Positions 10,340 to 22,790 of a stretch of 64,000 bases of DNA are shown piece after piece. The translations under genes were made by a program, and so were the position numbers. Numbering within the stretch: the first letter of the stretch is position 1; the number at the start of each line of letters is the position of its first letter. The DNA is from Gnetum montanum (taxonomy: Eukaryota; Streptophyta; Gnetopsida; Gnetales; Gnetaceae), in assembly GCA_015680685.1 (NCBI GenBank), contig MNCI01023362.1, forward strand, positions 576,808-640,807, written 5' to 3'. Under the pieces are notes generated by a model that was not told the origin of the DNA, ran no database searches, and saw only the letters and a list, made by a program, of their open reading frames with translations.

Positions 10340-13300
10340 TTCCTTAGTGGTGACAGATAGCAACTCTCTAACATCCTCTAGTGGATTTTGAGCCTACATG
10401 GTGGGAAAAACATGTTTCATCCAAGGCTTGGAAAGTTATGATGGATCTTCACTTACCCATTATCCATCCATCCTCACCACCAAGAACTTCATGAACCTCC
10501 TTAAATATGCTATGAAAAATGCATAGTGCATGTGGCATTTCATTGTAAGGTTGTTCCAAAGTTTAAGGATCTCTACACATAGCCCTGAAGCCAAATGACC
10601 AATCCAATTAAATTGTGCATCCTCTAACAGGAACTTCTTCATGGTTCTTTCTTTTTCAATGTCCATGATCTTTCCCTATGACAATAGCTTAGAGAACACT
10701 CCAAAGAAAAACAAGGGATATGCCTCTTTAGCCTTTTCAATCTAGAATTTTTTAAGAGATAACCCTTTGTAACCATGACAAGTGTCTAACCAATATTCCA
10801 CTTCCTCTTGGTGATCCACCTATTTCCCTTCTTTGGTAACAATCTTCAAGTCCTCATGAGGAATGTTAAAGAGTTCACTAAATTTTGATTCAATAATGGC
10901 TAGGATGATAAGCACACCATAAACCCAAGTGATGAACTTCTTCACTCCTTTGTTAAAAGGATTGATGATGTTCACCATCTTAGGGGTAGGGATGGTTGGG
11001 CTAGGGGCCATGAAAAGATCAAGCAAACTTGCATTAGTGATGTTTTATTGGATGTTTCTAGGTGCCCTATTACCAACCACTATTGTGTCAAATCCACCTC
11101 ACCATACTTAAGGATAAGAGTCTTGTTAGAGTGTCCTAAAATAACCAACATGATGGTGGAGGAGGAGGTAGCCACTACAATACAACAAGAGGCCAATTAG
11201 CTTAGGCATAGGTACAACACATAAAACCAAAATATAATAAGTATAACTAATCAAATCCAAATCTATCACCAATACTAATAAAATCATTTAAATAGTTAAA
11301 GCCTAGATAACCTGTGATTAGGTAACCATGAAAATGTTAACATAGTATCAAAATAAAATCTAATAAAAGAACAAAAATAAAACAAGTTCTTACTTATCTT
11401 TTTGGATGAAGGCAATGTGGAGATACTAAGTGGATACACATATCCATACTAAAATTAGGGATTCCCCACCAACTATGTGTTGTCCCATTTGTTAAGCACC
11501 TTTTGGTAGGATTTGGCATAGACCATGATATATCTACCAAAGTCACCTTTGAGTTGCTCCATCATGGTGAGCCTCACCACTTGGCCATTGGTAAATTCAT
11601 CCGACATTATTTGGGCTAAAGGCAAGAGCTGGTCATTCTTGATCAACCCATGGTCATCAACCTTGTACTTGCAAGCATAAAAAAATTAAAAGAAATATTA
11701 AAAATCAAAATAACCTTAAGAAAACCAAAAGTAAACCAAAAAAATTAATTTTACACTTGCCCCTCAAAATGGTTAATGGTGCCAAGAGGGTTCTGAAAAA
11801 ATGTGTTAACATAATGACCAACAAGCAATGTGTTATTAGCATTATATGGGAGGAACTTAGGCATGTACAAAATCTTGAAAAATTTACCGGTTCCCCTAGT
11901 ATACTTCTAATCATGTTTCTCATCCTCAACATAGGTATCAATATCATCAACAATGAACTTGACAATCATATGTGTGGAGTGGGGTAGTAGGATCTCTATG
12001 ATTACCAATGTTGTCTCTAAAGCCAAGTGTGATCACAACATCACACTAATGTTTTGGAGTAGGTAGGCTAAGAATTCCCTAGTCCCTAGACAAAGCTACA
12101 ATGATTCATGCTCTATGATCATGTTTGCAAGTGAAGTGTTAGGCCCTAGTATGTGGATATAGTAGAGAAGCCTCACTAGCTTAGTGACCACCAAGATTGA
12201 TTTCAAGGTGGTCCTGCACACAATAATAATAGCCATTAAAATCATAAATGACCAACCAAAAAATGAATAACTATTAGACAACAAAAATTATTACAACCTC
12301 AATTTCAACATTCTTACTTAAGTCAAATAACAAACTTCATAATTTTCACCACTTAGAACCAAAATTATGATCATTTTACACATAAAAAACAAGAAAAGGG
12401 AACCAAGTAGTCAACCAACAATCAATAATAGTTCCATGGTGAGATATGCATAAAAAATTATAAAATTTTTTATGTAAAAACATTAAAGCCATGAAAACTA
12501 GCTTGTACCTACTACAACAGTAACAAAATCCCAAAATGAATTTTGTAAAGTTTGTACTAGAAACCCTAGTTAATAGTGAAATTAGTTGTAGTAAAAACTC
12601 TAGGGAGATAGTTAAAAATTTTATAAAAGTTAATTTTGTGACTATTGAAAAATAAAATATAACATGTAAATAATCTTAGGAACATTTGAACATACCTACA
12701 AAAATTCAAGAACCACACCAATGCTACCTGTACAGCCAAGGAGGTTTGTAGTTTTAACAATCAAAATTGCAACTATACAAGGTAGTTTGCACATGAATAA
12801 AAATTATAATTTAGAACTAAACTTTTTTTCTAAGTCTAGGGGCTATTTACACATAAAAAACCAACAAAATTCAACATCTACACTGCATTTCCAACCCTAA
12901 AAAATTTTTTTAACAACAAAAAACCATAACAAAATTTAAGAAAAAATTGCACAAAATCTAAAACTATAGAAAATGGTTGTAGTGAATCAATAGTGAAAAA
13001 TATGGAAAAATTCTCAAAGTTGCTAAAACCAATGGAAAACCCTCCATAACACCTCCAAGAATCCCCAAGAACTTGGGATGTTGGTTGAAAAAATTACTCC
13101 AAGTGTCAACATTTCCCATCTTCACAAGGGAAAAGTCATAAAAACCAAAAATCTCTTAGTGCACTAGTCTATGAAAAAATTCATTCAAAATCTTTTGTAG
13201 ATCAAAATTTAGTAATTCCATAGCTATTTGAACCATAAAATAATAAGTTACAAACAAAAAACTTAAAAAAACAAATAATCCTTAGCTAATATTCATAATA

Positions 13301-13858
13301 AATTGGGAAAATGACATGAAAAAAATAGTAGAAATTGAAAACCCACTGTGAACTGGATTACAGAAAAACTCAAAAAAATTAACTGTAAGTAAAAATTCAA
13401 TGGTTCAAAAAATAGTTTGATCAAAAAATAGTAGACAACAACCCCATGGCCATAAAAAATGAAAAATCCTAACTGTTTTCATACAAAAAATACAAAAGTG
13501 GTGTTGTTTTTAGGTGGGAAAGCACAAAAAATGCATAGAAAAGGCTGGAATAAAATTTATAACTTCTCATAGATCAATCCCACAACCACAAAAACACAAA
13601 AACCCCATAATCATGAGCTAGATATAACATAGTAATTTTACAAAATTCAATTTTAATCAACACACAAGCCTACACTAGCAAAAAAGCCTAGGATTATAGT
13701 GAAATTTCACATGAAATGGCCAAGAGTGGTGTACCAAGGAGTTATGAGGATGTTCCTTTATCAATCAAAGGCTATGGTAGATTGGAGAGTCCTCTTATAT
13801 CTTTGTCAACCTTCTTCGAAGCTAGATTTTTTCTTGTTAAATCCCTCCTCTTTAACAT
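10340..13858 (-). pseudogene. Antisense passenger gene, copy B: exons 1-4, truncated
   Basis: This minus-strand gene is parallel to the copy C gene. Inferred exons are: exon 1 13,858-13,762 (ATG start, basic peptide; donor mutated to ATAAAGG), exon 2 12,213-11,761 (acceptor TTATTGTGTGCAG; donor now GCAAGTG), exon 3 11,667-11,394 (acceptor GCTTGCAAG; donor GTAAGAAC), exon 4 11,173 to about 10,340 (acceptor TTGTATTGTAG). Exon 4 is cut by the junction with the leader duplication, so exons 5-8 are absent. Exon 3 shows a clean stretch with KVDDHGL and MSDEFTNGQVVRL. Exon 4 has open blocks at 11,026-10,820 and 10,666-10,460. There are several in-frame stops. I do not recognise the family. A spliced gene lying antisense to pol would keep its introns through retrotransposition. 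Confidence 0.65.
13150..13420. repeat. Two A/T-rich units about 193 bp apart in intron 1 of the copy B antisense gene
   Basis: GAAAAATTCATTCAAAATC near 13,174 and GAAAAACTCAAAAAAATTAA near 13,365 begin two diverged copies of one unit ending in AATTCAATGGTTC-like sequence. Copy C has the same pair near 29,320 and 29,512, and copy A has more diverged relatives between 620 and 1,140. No protein is seen. Confidence 0.5.
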
Positions 13859-14480
13859 TTTGAATGAACAACACAAAAAAAAACAACAAAATCTTCAAGC
13901 TTCAAGAGGTTCTCTAGCAAATAAGCTCACTCCTTGGTGTAAAATGGGTAGACTAAACTAAGGATGAATGCAATTGAAGCAACAATATGATTAGAGCTCT
14001 GGTGCTAGGCATTTAAGGTTGAGGTTGGTGTGATGAATTCGATTTGTGTAAATTTGTAATGTGGGAATCAATCCCAAACTTATGCATTAACCACCAAAAT
14101 TCTAGTTTTTCAAAAACACTCATACATGTCCCACAAAATCCTATGATCATAATTAGAAAGTGGGACTATGCTAGGTTGGTGGAAAAGAAATTTTTTTAAC
14201 AATTCAAGCTTGAGGTAGGCCCCACTGCATGCCTCTCTAATAAGCTAATAAAAAAACCTAATACACTTGGATTTGGTTTCTTCATGGAAACTACATTAGG
14301 GTTTAAGCCCCTAGAAGTCTTGGAATGGATTCTAAACTTCAAAAACTACTAGAACCCACCTCCTAGATGCTCATCCAAGTCATGTCTGAATCTAAAAACC
14401 TCATGCCTAAAATTGGTAACTAGGTGCTAACATTGGACATCACCATACACCAAGGAAAGCCAAAAATCACATCAAAACTA
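13859..14480. other. Unassigned spacer, upstream side of the antisense gene (copy B)
   Basis: No gene is seen here. The sequence is held in common with copy C (30,003-30,600), including the block GTGGGAATCAATCCCAAAC near 14,060 and 30,205. By position it would be the 5' flank or promoter of the antisense gene. No convincing TATA box was found. Confidence 0.35.
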
Positions 14481-16420
14481 GCTATTTTGGGTAACTACAC
14501 TAACTAGTAGCCTGACTACACTAGCCAACATAGTACCAAGAGGGATGATATCCTTCACCACTAAGTAGACTCCCAATCAACTCCAGAATGATCACACCAT
14601 GCACCAAACTTTAGCCAAAGCCTCCAATAGCTTCAAAACTTCACAAGACTAGTTAAAAGACACCAAAAAATCATCTATCTTGCATGGACTAGGCTGGGAA
14701 CATTCCAATTACACTAGCTATCATAGTCCTAGTGTAGTTGAGAGAAACATGACCACTTAGTGTCTCAAGTGACCTTCCAACTAAAATTTCTTGACCAACA
14801 CATCCTTCTAGAGTCTCTAGTGGCTTTTAAATAACAAAAAATTTATCAAAGACAAGTTAAGTCCTACCCCAACCTTGGTACTACACTGAGAGTAGGCTCC
14901 AACTATGTTGGCCAATGTAGCCCCAGCATAGTTGGGTAGAAGATGAAGACTAGAAGCCAAAAAAACCTCTAGAATTACACACTTTAAATTCCAAAGTCTC
15001 TGACAAATCTAAGATGCAAAATAACTAAGCAAGAATGAAATAAATCCTATGCCCATCTTTACACTATGTTGGGGATAGCAAGAACTACATTGGATAGCAT
15101 AGTCCTATCATAGTTGGATGAGAGTGTACCACTAAAAATCATAAACAACATTCAAATAAACATATCCTAGCCTTCACATGACCCTATAATAGCAAAATGC
15201 AAAGCAAAAAAATCTTGAAACTATGCTTGGGATCACCCTAAGTACATTGGCCAGCGTAGTCCTAGCATAGTTCATTGGGGATGGAACACTAGATGTCAAA
15301 GGTAATCTTAAATTTCTCACATCTTTGCCTTAACATCTTTCCAAGAATCCTAATGAATTCAAATTGTCAAACAGTGGTACTAAAGTTAGTTGGAAGACAC
15401 CTAGACCTTTAGACTATGCTAGGGAAGCCTAGGACTATGTTGGCTAGCATAGTCCCTTTTTTAAAAATCCCAAAGTAAGATAAAAATAAGTTTAATTAAC
15501 TTCTCGGTGCATCATCTCAACCTTAGAACCCTATCAAAGACTTTAGAGACCACTAGACCCTATTAACCAAGTCAAAAATCATCAAAACTCATCCTACACC
15601 ACTCAACTATGTTGGGACTACACTGGCCAATGTAGTCTAAGGATGTATGGTCCATTTAAAACTAAAAAATAATTAAAATTGATAATTTCAAGTCTAAACC
15701 CTAGCCATAAATACCAATGACCCAAGAACCAAGTTGATCAATCACAAAATTTCACCAAAGATTAAGATTCATTTTATACTAAGCTAAATTAGGCTTGGAC
15801 TATGTTGGCCAATGTACTTCTAGCATAGTCATGATTCTAGATTGGTTTGACTATACTACAACACTACAAATAACCAAAAACCTAACTTGAAAACCCAAAA
15901 CCTTATTTGACCTTACCCAACTATAATTTTACCTCATTTCAACCTTGGAAACACTAGATTTCCTCCATCTATGCTAAGGATAGGCTCAACTATGTTAACT
16001 AGCATAGTCTAGTAGGAACTGGCTTCAAAAATCACTTGTAGTAGCCTGTTTAGATCCCCAAATGACTAGTTCAACTACCCCCCAAGACTCTACGCTACCC
16101 TAGGAAGCTAATGGAATACCATTTTCAACTCTAATAGTGTAAGAACCCACTTTTTCCATACATCTATGCTAGGACTACAATGGCCAGCATTGTCCTAGTG
16201 TAGTCACCAATTTTTGACATCATTTGTAGCCTCTGGAGGATCAAAATAATGGTAAAGTTCACCAATCTCCAACCTACTCCACTGCAATAACCATACAGAC
16301 CATTAGCAACTTGAAATTAACCATGAAAAACTTGGAAATCTACCTATTAACACTTACTACATTGGAGCCTATCCCAACTACACTGGCTAGTGTAGTCATA
16401 GCTCGACCTAGCATAGTCAC
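14480..16420 (+). repeat. Palindrome array B, period about 186 bp, ACTATGCTGGCCAGCATAGT type
   Basis: Eleven diverged units with cores near 14,510, 14,700, 14,900, 15,085, 15,245, 15,435, 15,615, 15,800, 15,990, 16,170 and 16,375. A unit typically shows CTATGCTRGGRA, then the palindrome (for example ACTACACTGGCTAGTGTAGT near 16,377), then a half-site CTAGCATAGTTGG. Differences between arms are mostly C/T or G/A transitions. Spacer DNA is much less alike between units than the core, but copy for copy it matches array C. No open frame spans it. Confidence 0.85.
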
Positions 16421-16489
16421 AATAGATGATTTTATTTTTACCTTCAAATAGCCATAACATAACCTTACCATGTACCCAAACTTACCTAT

Positions 16490-17417
16490 GAACTCTGTAG
16501 ACCTCTACTATGGCCCACTAAGGCCTAAAATTGGCAAAATCTAACCCTAATTGATGAACATTAATCATGTTTTAAAATATGTTTTCTACCTTGATTGCTT
16601 TGGCCTTGTTTCACTATTTTTTGGCTTGATTTGACCTTATTATGCATTATTAACCTTCATTGTTTGGTACTATGATCTCATTTGGCTTCATTTTTTTGGT
16701 CATTGTAGTATCACTTGGTCCCATTCCATCAAATGTTCCTATTATTTGACATCATTTAACCTTAATTAACATGATTTGATATTAGTACATGTTGTTTCAC
16801 CTTGGTATGACCTTTATTGACCTTGTTCTATGTCGTTCGATAGGGTTTGATGATCATCTAATCAACATTTGGCTTCACTTGATCCCACTTGATCATCATT
16901 TGGGGATCATTTAGCCTTTATTCCATGCTAGTTAGCCTTTTTATTTTTTACCTTATATAGTTAGCCTTGTCTTTTCTAACTCTTGTTGACCATGTTTTAG
17001 CCTTATTCAATATCATTTCATGAGGCTCAACCATCACTTGGTCATCACCTAACCATAGTTAACCATCATTCGGCCCCTGTTTAGCCTCATCTCATCCTTT
17101 TTAGCCTTTTTTGCACCTTATCCACCTTAAATACCCTTATATGATCTCTATTGGTTATGTTTTTCTCTTAAACGACATCATTGAATGGAGTGTGATCATC
17201 ATTTGGCCCCATTCTATCATCATTTGGCCTCCACTCATCCCATTTGTTTCACCTATCATTGGTAAGCTTAGTGGCTTTTTTTAAACCTTGTTTGACCACT
17301 AATGTAATGTGTTTTGGTTTATCCATACATTATTACTGAATTATTTTACATTATTTGAAATTATTTATTCATTTTGTTACCCAGGTGCCACTTAATATGC
17401 TTATGGTTGATATGTAG
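16490..17417 (+). other. Short repeat and T-rich intron-end-like region before RT (copy B)
   Basis: It opens with one CTACTATGGCCCACTAAGG repeat unit (16,507) and continues as about 850 bases of T-rich, loosely repetitive CATCATTTGGCC-like DNA. It ends in CTTATGGTTGATATGTAG at 17,400-17,417. The pol frame opens directly after that. Copies C (ending 33,616), D (minus, ending 40,401) and A (ending 5,701) show the same arrangement. A long pyrimidine-rich tract before a TAG fits the 3' end of an intron. Confidence 0.5.
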
Positions 17418-19056
17418 GACTACAATATGGACACTTGGGAGAAAATTAGTTTGCCTTTGAGCCTAAGTAGATCTCATGGTGCTGTTGAGTGATTCATTAA
17501 TGTTCATTACCTAGAAATTAAGCCTAAGAGTCTTTTCAGGCACATAGCCTCTATAAAGAAACTTCTAGAATGGCCTAAAATTCTAATCAAAATCCTTAAC
17601 CTTGAGGCTAGTGACATCACTGAAGACTCTCTAGTTGAGGTTCCTACCATCATAAATAGTGGTAAGGAGAAAAAACTAAAACTAAGTTTCTCAAACCTCA
17701 AGAAGCCCAAGACATCACCAAGATCCTCCAAGACAATATTAAGGCCTTTTCTTAATCATATGAAGATATGCTAGGTCTTGAGCCACACCTAGTTCAACAT
17801 AATACTCGATCCTAGTATCAAAATAGTTAAGAAAAAAGTCTATAAGATTAGACCAGTTATAGCCTTGGCAGTCTATGATGAAATCACAAAACTATATTAG
17901 ACTAGTTTCATTAGAGTTTTCAACTATGCAAAATGGGTATCCAACATAGTGGTAGTCCCTAAGAAAAATGGGAGTATATGCATCTATATTGATTTTTGGG
18001 ACCTAAATAAGGCAACTATCAAAGAAATTTTCCTTTTTCCTAGTATTAATCAACTTATTAATTCTATGGCTAGACATGCCTTGTTATTCTTCATGGATGG
18101 GTTCTCAGGATGTAATCAAGTTAGGATTAATCTAAAACATCAACTTTGTATGACCTTCATAACCTCTTAGGGTACCTTTTATTACATCATGATGTCCTTT
18201 GGACTGAAGGACGTAGGAGAAACCTATCAAAGAGTGATGATGTATATATTTAGTAATTATATGCTAGGATTACTTAATGACTACATAGATGATATATCCA
18301 TTAAGTTCAAAGTGATCAATAATTATGCACATGATCTTGACCTTGTGCTTAAAAGATCCCTCAAGTGTGAGCTTAGGCTTAACCCTGATAAGTGTGTCTT
18401 GGTCATTCAAACTGATAAGATTCTTAGCATTGTAGTATCAGAAGCAAAAATACATGTTGATCTTGATAAGGTTAAGGAAATATCCAACTTGGCAATGCCA
18501 ACTAACCTTAAGTAGATTCGCGAGCTGCAAGAAAGATTGTGATTTATCTATAGGTTCATTGCCAAGCTTACTAATAAGTTACAAACTATGCAAGAACTGC
18601 TTAATAAAGGAGTTCACTATGAGTGGATGGCTCAATGCCAAAAATTCTTTGAAAACCTTAAGTAAGAGTTGGCACAACTACTCATGATCTATCCACCACA
18701 AAGGTATAAATCCTTTTACATCTACCTTGCTATCTCAGACATTTCCATTGCTTCTCTACTCTATCAGAAATAGGATGATGAAGTAGAGTTGTCTATATAC
18801 TACCTAAGCCATGTATTAATTTTTCATGAGACCCAATACATTGAAGTGAAGAAGTAGTGTCTAGCACTAGTCTTCTCATTGAAGAAACGAAAACACTACT
18901 GCTTTAGGAGCCAAGTCAACATCATTTGCAAGGACATCATCCTTAGAGCCATAACGACTATAATCTATGAGAGTATTCATATAGCCCATTTGAAAGCCAT
19001 AAAAACTAAGTTTTACCTACATTACATCTTCCAAGCCTTAACAAAAGGTCAAGCGA
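17418..19056 (+). pseudogene. Ty3/gypsy pol copy B: RT and RNase H, cut off before the second RNase H
   Basis: After the acceptor-like TAG the frame reads a DTWEKISLPLS-like start. RT blocks follow: VVPKKNGSICIYIDF at 17,949 onward, MDGFSG near 18,096, SFGLKDVGETYQR near 18,193, the catalytic YIDD at 18,282-18,293, LNPDKCVLV near 18,377, and RNase H up to HYIFQALTKGQAIA near 19,050. It then stops abruptly at sequence resembling the leader of copy C. Several stops and frameshifts are present. RT copies genomic RNA in the virus-like particle and RNase H removes the template. This copy is dead. Confidence 0.92.
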
Positions 19057-20076
19057 TAGCTGTTTCTACACCTGGGATTTTTGGTCTTTTCCAATGATCA
19101 AATTTTTCTGATACAATAATTGTCTGAAGTTAGAAGAAGGACCTCTACACAAATTCTCAGCCCAAACATTTTTCAAAATCAAATCTTCCATGTTTTAAAC
19201 TCTAAAAGCTACAAATAACTATCATCAAAACCAATGTTGATGCTCAATTCCCTACAACTAATGCCCAGCATAGTTATTGTGGATGATTTGGATTTCTACA
19301 TTATTTTCATAGAAATTTTTGGATTCTTTGAAGCCAGCATAGTCTACATTTAAACCTACAACTTTTTATTGTTGGAACATAAATTCAAGGTCTAAATGCT
19401 AGCGTAGGTTCATACAACTACACAAATCCATCTACTATGAAATTTCATAGAAAGCCAGTGTAGACACTTCCAAGTCTTCATCATAGTCCTTAGTAAACTT
19501 AAAATTTTATATTTTATTCTTCCAAATCTAGTGCACCTCCTTTAATGGGGAATATTTCCAAGTTGATTTTACTATGAAAAATCATATTCCACCACCTATC
19601 CTAGCATAGTTGGCTAGACAATACAATAATCCACTACACACACACATAAACCTCCTCCTGTGAAATCTTGTTGGAAGGCTAGTTTAGTCCTCTCCAAAAT
19701 CCTAGCATAGTATTGGGAAAACCAACATTGCACATCACTTATCCAAATCCCATGCATTTCTCCAAGAGGGGTATCACCAACATAGTCTTGCAAGGCAAGA
19801 CAACCATTTCCTTACCCCACTCCAACATAGATCCTACTAGTGAAACTAGTATAGTTGGTCCTTCCAACACTTGAAACTACCACATTTTTCAAGGTATAGT
19901 ATAGAACATTTCCACTGCAACCTACACTATACTTTTTAGTTTCAATTATTTTTAGCCATAACTAGTCACACCTATGTACAATTTCATTTGCTAGAATTTT
20001 CATTCAAATAATTAATTATACATTTCACTAAAATATATTCAAGCTAGTAGCCATGTCTTTTAGCTAGTCAACCATC
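19057..20076 (+). other. Leader of copy C with dispersed palindrome half-sites
   Basis: Untranslated DNA between the truncated end of copy B and the gag start. It has at least seven copies of CCAGCATAGT or CTAGCATAGT-type half-sites (near 19,265, 19,333, 19,400, 19,453, 19,602, 19,718 and 19,776), the same word as the core of the internal array. The first part (19,085-19,120) resembles the end of the duplicated block at 10,290-10,320. No primer-binding site was recognised. Confidence 0.5.
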
Positions 20077-22790
20077 TTGTTCCTTAACTTGACTGATATG
20101 AAATCTAACCAAGATGATGTGAGGATCTATGATCCTAAAGATCCTACAGTGGCTAAGTGTAGGCAATATTTTATTCTAAGAGGGAAAACCTCAAATTTTG
20201 TGTTCATAAATGAAGATAACTATAACTTAATTTGTATCAAAATCCAAGCTAGTCTTCTCATTCCATGAATGGAAGCAGAGGCTAAATGGAAATATGTGCT
20301 AATTCATCAAAATAGGAAAAAATACATACATTCCCCTTATGGAAAAATACCTCTCTAAGATACTTATGCACATATACTAACTCATCTAATTAAGATGGAT
20401 GAACATAGTGAGAAGCTCAGTTTGGAAAGCCAAAATGAGGAGTACGAAGAGTTTAAGGAAGAACCTAAACATGATAAGTTCATAAGGAGTCTCTTCCAAA
20501 AAGAACCCCCCTATATGATCACCCCCACTTAAATCTTTCCTATCTAATCTATGGAATAGTTACCTCAATCCTTATCTCCTATGTACCCCACCATGTTTAG
20601 GCTAGCACCTATTATAGTGGCCCACCAAGTATAATCTCTAACCCAAATGGTCTTCCTAACTTCCTCTATGATGTTTTCCATATAACCAAGGTCTACATGG
20701 CCATTACTAATGGTCTTCACCAGTGCTCACCCCTTCTCCGTACTAGTAGGTCTCACAATGAGACCCCAAGTGATCCAAGGGTCACATACACCTTTTGTAC
20801 CCTTTATTCCCCAAATACCTACATCAACCTCCTTCTCATTGTTTGGTCTCCTTATGACCTTAATGACCCAACCTCTCCCTTCCATGCCACAACACATTGT
20901 GAGGTTACAAACCTCTTAACTCATATCACAAAAATTTGTGCAGATTTCCTAATCCTTCAAAATGCCTCAAGGCTTGGATCAAGCATTCCAAATGATCTAG
21001 GATCTTACAGAAGAGTTATGGAAGCTTAAAGCCTCCACAATCTAGATGATAAAGATCATGGACTTCTATCAAGATGATCCAATTATTTTTGCTATCTCAT
21101 AGATAAATCTACCATTGGGCATTTCCATACCTCAATTCACCAAGTACAATGGTGAGGGTGATCCTAATTCCCACCTTATAACCTTTTATTCCAAGTATCT
21201 GTTATTGTAATCTTCGCTGCATACCATAATGTGGATTTTCCCTATGTTCCTTATTGGAAAATCCTTGGACTAGTACCACAAATTATTAAGAGGATCTATA
21301 TCCTTACTAGAAGACTTAATATCACAATTCATGAACTATTTCAAGTATAACTTAAAACCCGACATGACTCTTGACCAATTAATGAAGATTAAGTAGGAAC
21401 CCTTTGAGCCTATACAAAATTTTATACAATGATGAAATTCTCTTCTAAGTGAAATTCTAGAGCCAATAGCCAAGATCCACTTCTCACCATATTCAAGAGG
21501 ATGGTTAATGACTTCATTAAGTCAAAACTTTACTATTCAAACTTATAGTCACTCAATCAAGCATTTTCTCAAACCAAGAACATAGAGAATGCCACTAAGG
21601 CTAGTCATGACCCTACCTACATGGCATATAAGAATCAACATATATGGCAGGATAAGAAAAGGGGAAGGTAAAATAATGTAGTCATTACCATTATTATGAA
21701 AGAAAATAAAATAACACAGGGGTATAAAACAAGTCAACCCAAGGTTCCCATAATGAATAATCAACCATCAACATTTGGGACTTCTACATCAACCAACACA
21801 AGGCCTGATTTTGAACAAAAAGACCAGTCTAAGTATACTATATTACCCCTAAAACCATTTAAAATCCTTAATTAGTTATTAAAGAGTGGGAGAATATAAT
21901 ATAAACAAATGATTAAGAATGCTCGTAAGAGGCATAATAGACTATGTGAAATCACCAAGAACCCCACTCTTTTAACCAAGGATGACCCACCAATGCCTAA
22001 GTACTTTAAGCTTGACCATTTCTACCACTATCATCAATTGCCAAGTCATGATACCAAATTTTTCCTAGTGCTAAAGAATTACCTACAAAAGATCATAGAT
22101 AAGGATGAATTGGTCCTTAATACTCTAACCTAGTCAAGTCATAAAATGGATCCATGTAGGTATACAAGGATCCATTGAATGCCAATAATAACCCATATAC
22201 TATAGCTACATTCAATGTAAACAACAATTCTAGACCTGCATGGGAGCCATTCGTGATTCAGGTACCTCCTCACAACAATAGAAGTCCTTTAACTTTGACT
22301 AGTTTAAGGCCCCCTTTTGTTAAGGGTCCAATCACCTACACCTACCAAGAAACATTTTCTTGTTAGAGTTCCCCTTTCCACTTAAGCCAAAACTACTATT
22401 ACAACTGAACAACATCCTTCAATAGTGGTCAATGTAATTCCTTCTTCACAAACAAATAACAACAATAAGAAATTCCCAAGAAAACAACATAAGAAGCCCA
22501 TGTCAAAGCCTAAGAACAATGAAACAAGCAAGCCAAGGCATGGAAGGAGGTGGGCTTGCCGAAGCCCACTCCCATATCATCTATTCCAATGATCCCTAAT
22601 GTTTAGGTCACTTCAACTAGTTAACCATGGAAGTATCCCAAGCCATAATGGAAGGGAAAAGAGGTCAAAAAAAATCACTGAAGCATGAAGTTCACATCTT
22701 AGGGTGCATTGATAAAGTTAAGAACAATAAAAATGAGAAGCCAACAACCAATGACAAGGACTTTCTCAACTCTATGGAATAAGTCAAGCA
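20077..22790 (+). pseudogene. Ty3/gypsy gag, copy C
   Basis: Decayed capsid gene. The ATG-led block at 20,077-20,268 gives a fairly intact N-terminal segment with KCRQYFILRGK. A P/T-rich linker follows (20,520-20,930). The central gag domain then shows FTKYNGEGDPNSHLITF near 21,140, and its downstream part runs through about 21,600. A basic, asparagine-rich segment lies at 22,170-22,550. No clean zinc knuckle was found. Many stops and frameshifts occur. Gag forms the particle that packages the element RNA. The start was chosen because it is the first ATG in the frame continuous with recognisable gag sequence. Confidence 0.75.

Larger units (their letters stand above)
10340..19056 (+). mobile_element. 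Ty3/gypsy (Tat/Ogre-like) element copy B, internally deleted
   Basis: Copy B reads: leader duplicate, a junction near 10,340, antisense gene exons 4 to 1, palindrome array, T-rich acceptor region, RT-RNase H, and an end at about 19,056. The whole stretch runs parallel to copy C from about 26,490 to 35,220, with about four in five bases alike by eye. Gag, protease and the 3' exons of the antisense gene are missing to the left of the junction. The second RNase H and integrase are missing on the right, where the frame abuts leader-like sequence of copy C. It is probably one member of a tandem B-C pair whose shared LTR was lost. Confidence 0.85.

Noticed and set aside
13716-13961. Plus-strand ORF of 81 codons, with a similar one at 29,836-30,102
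   Set aside because: Both lie opposite exon 1 of the antisense gene in copies B and C. The shared peptide is explained by exon homology on the minus strand.
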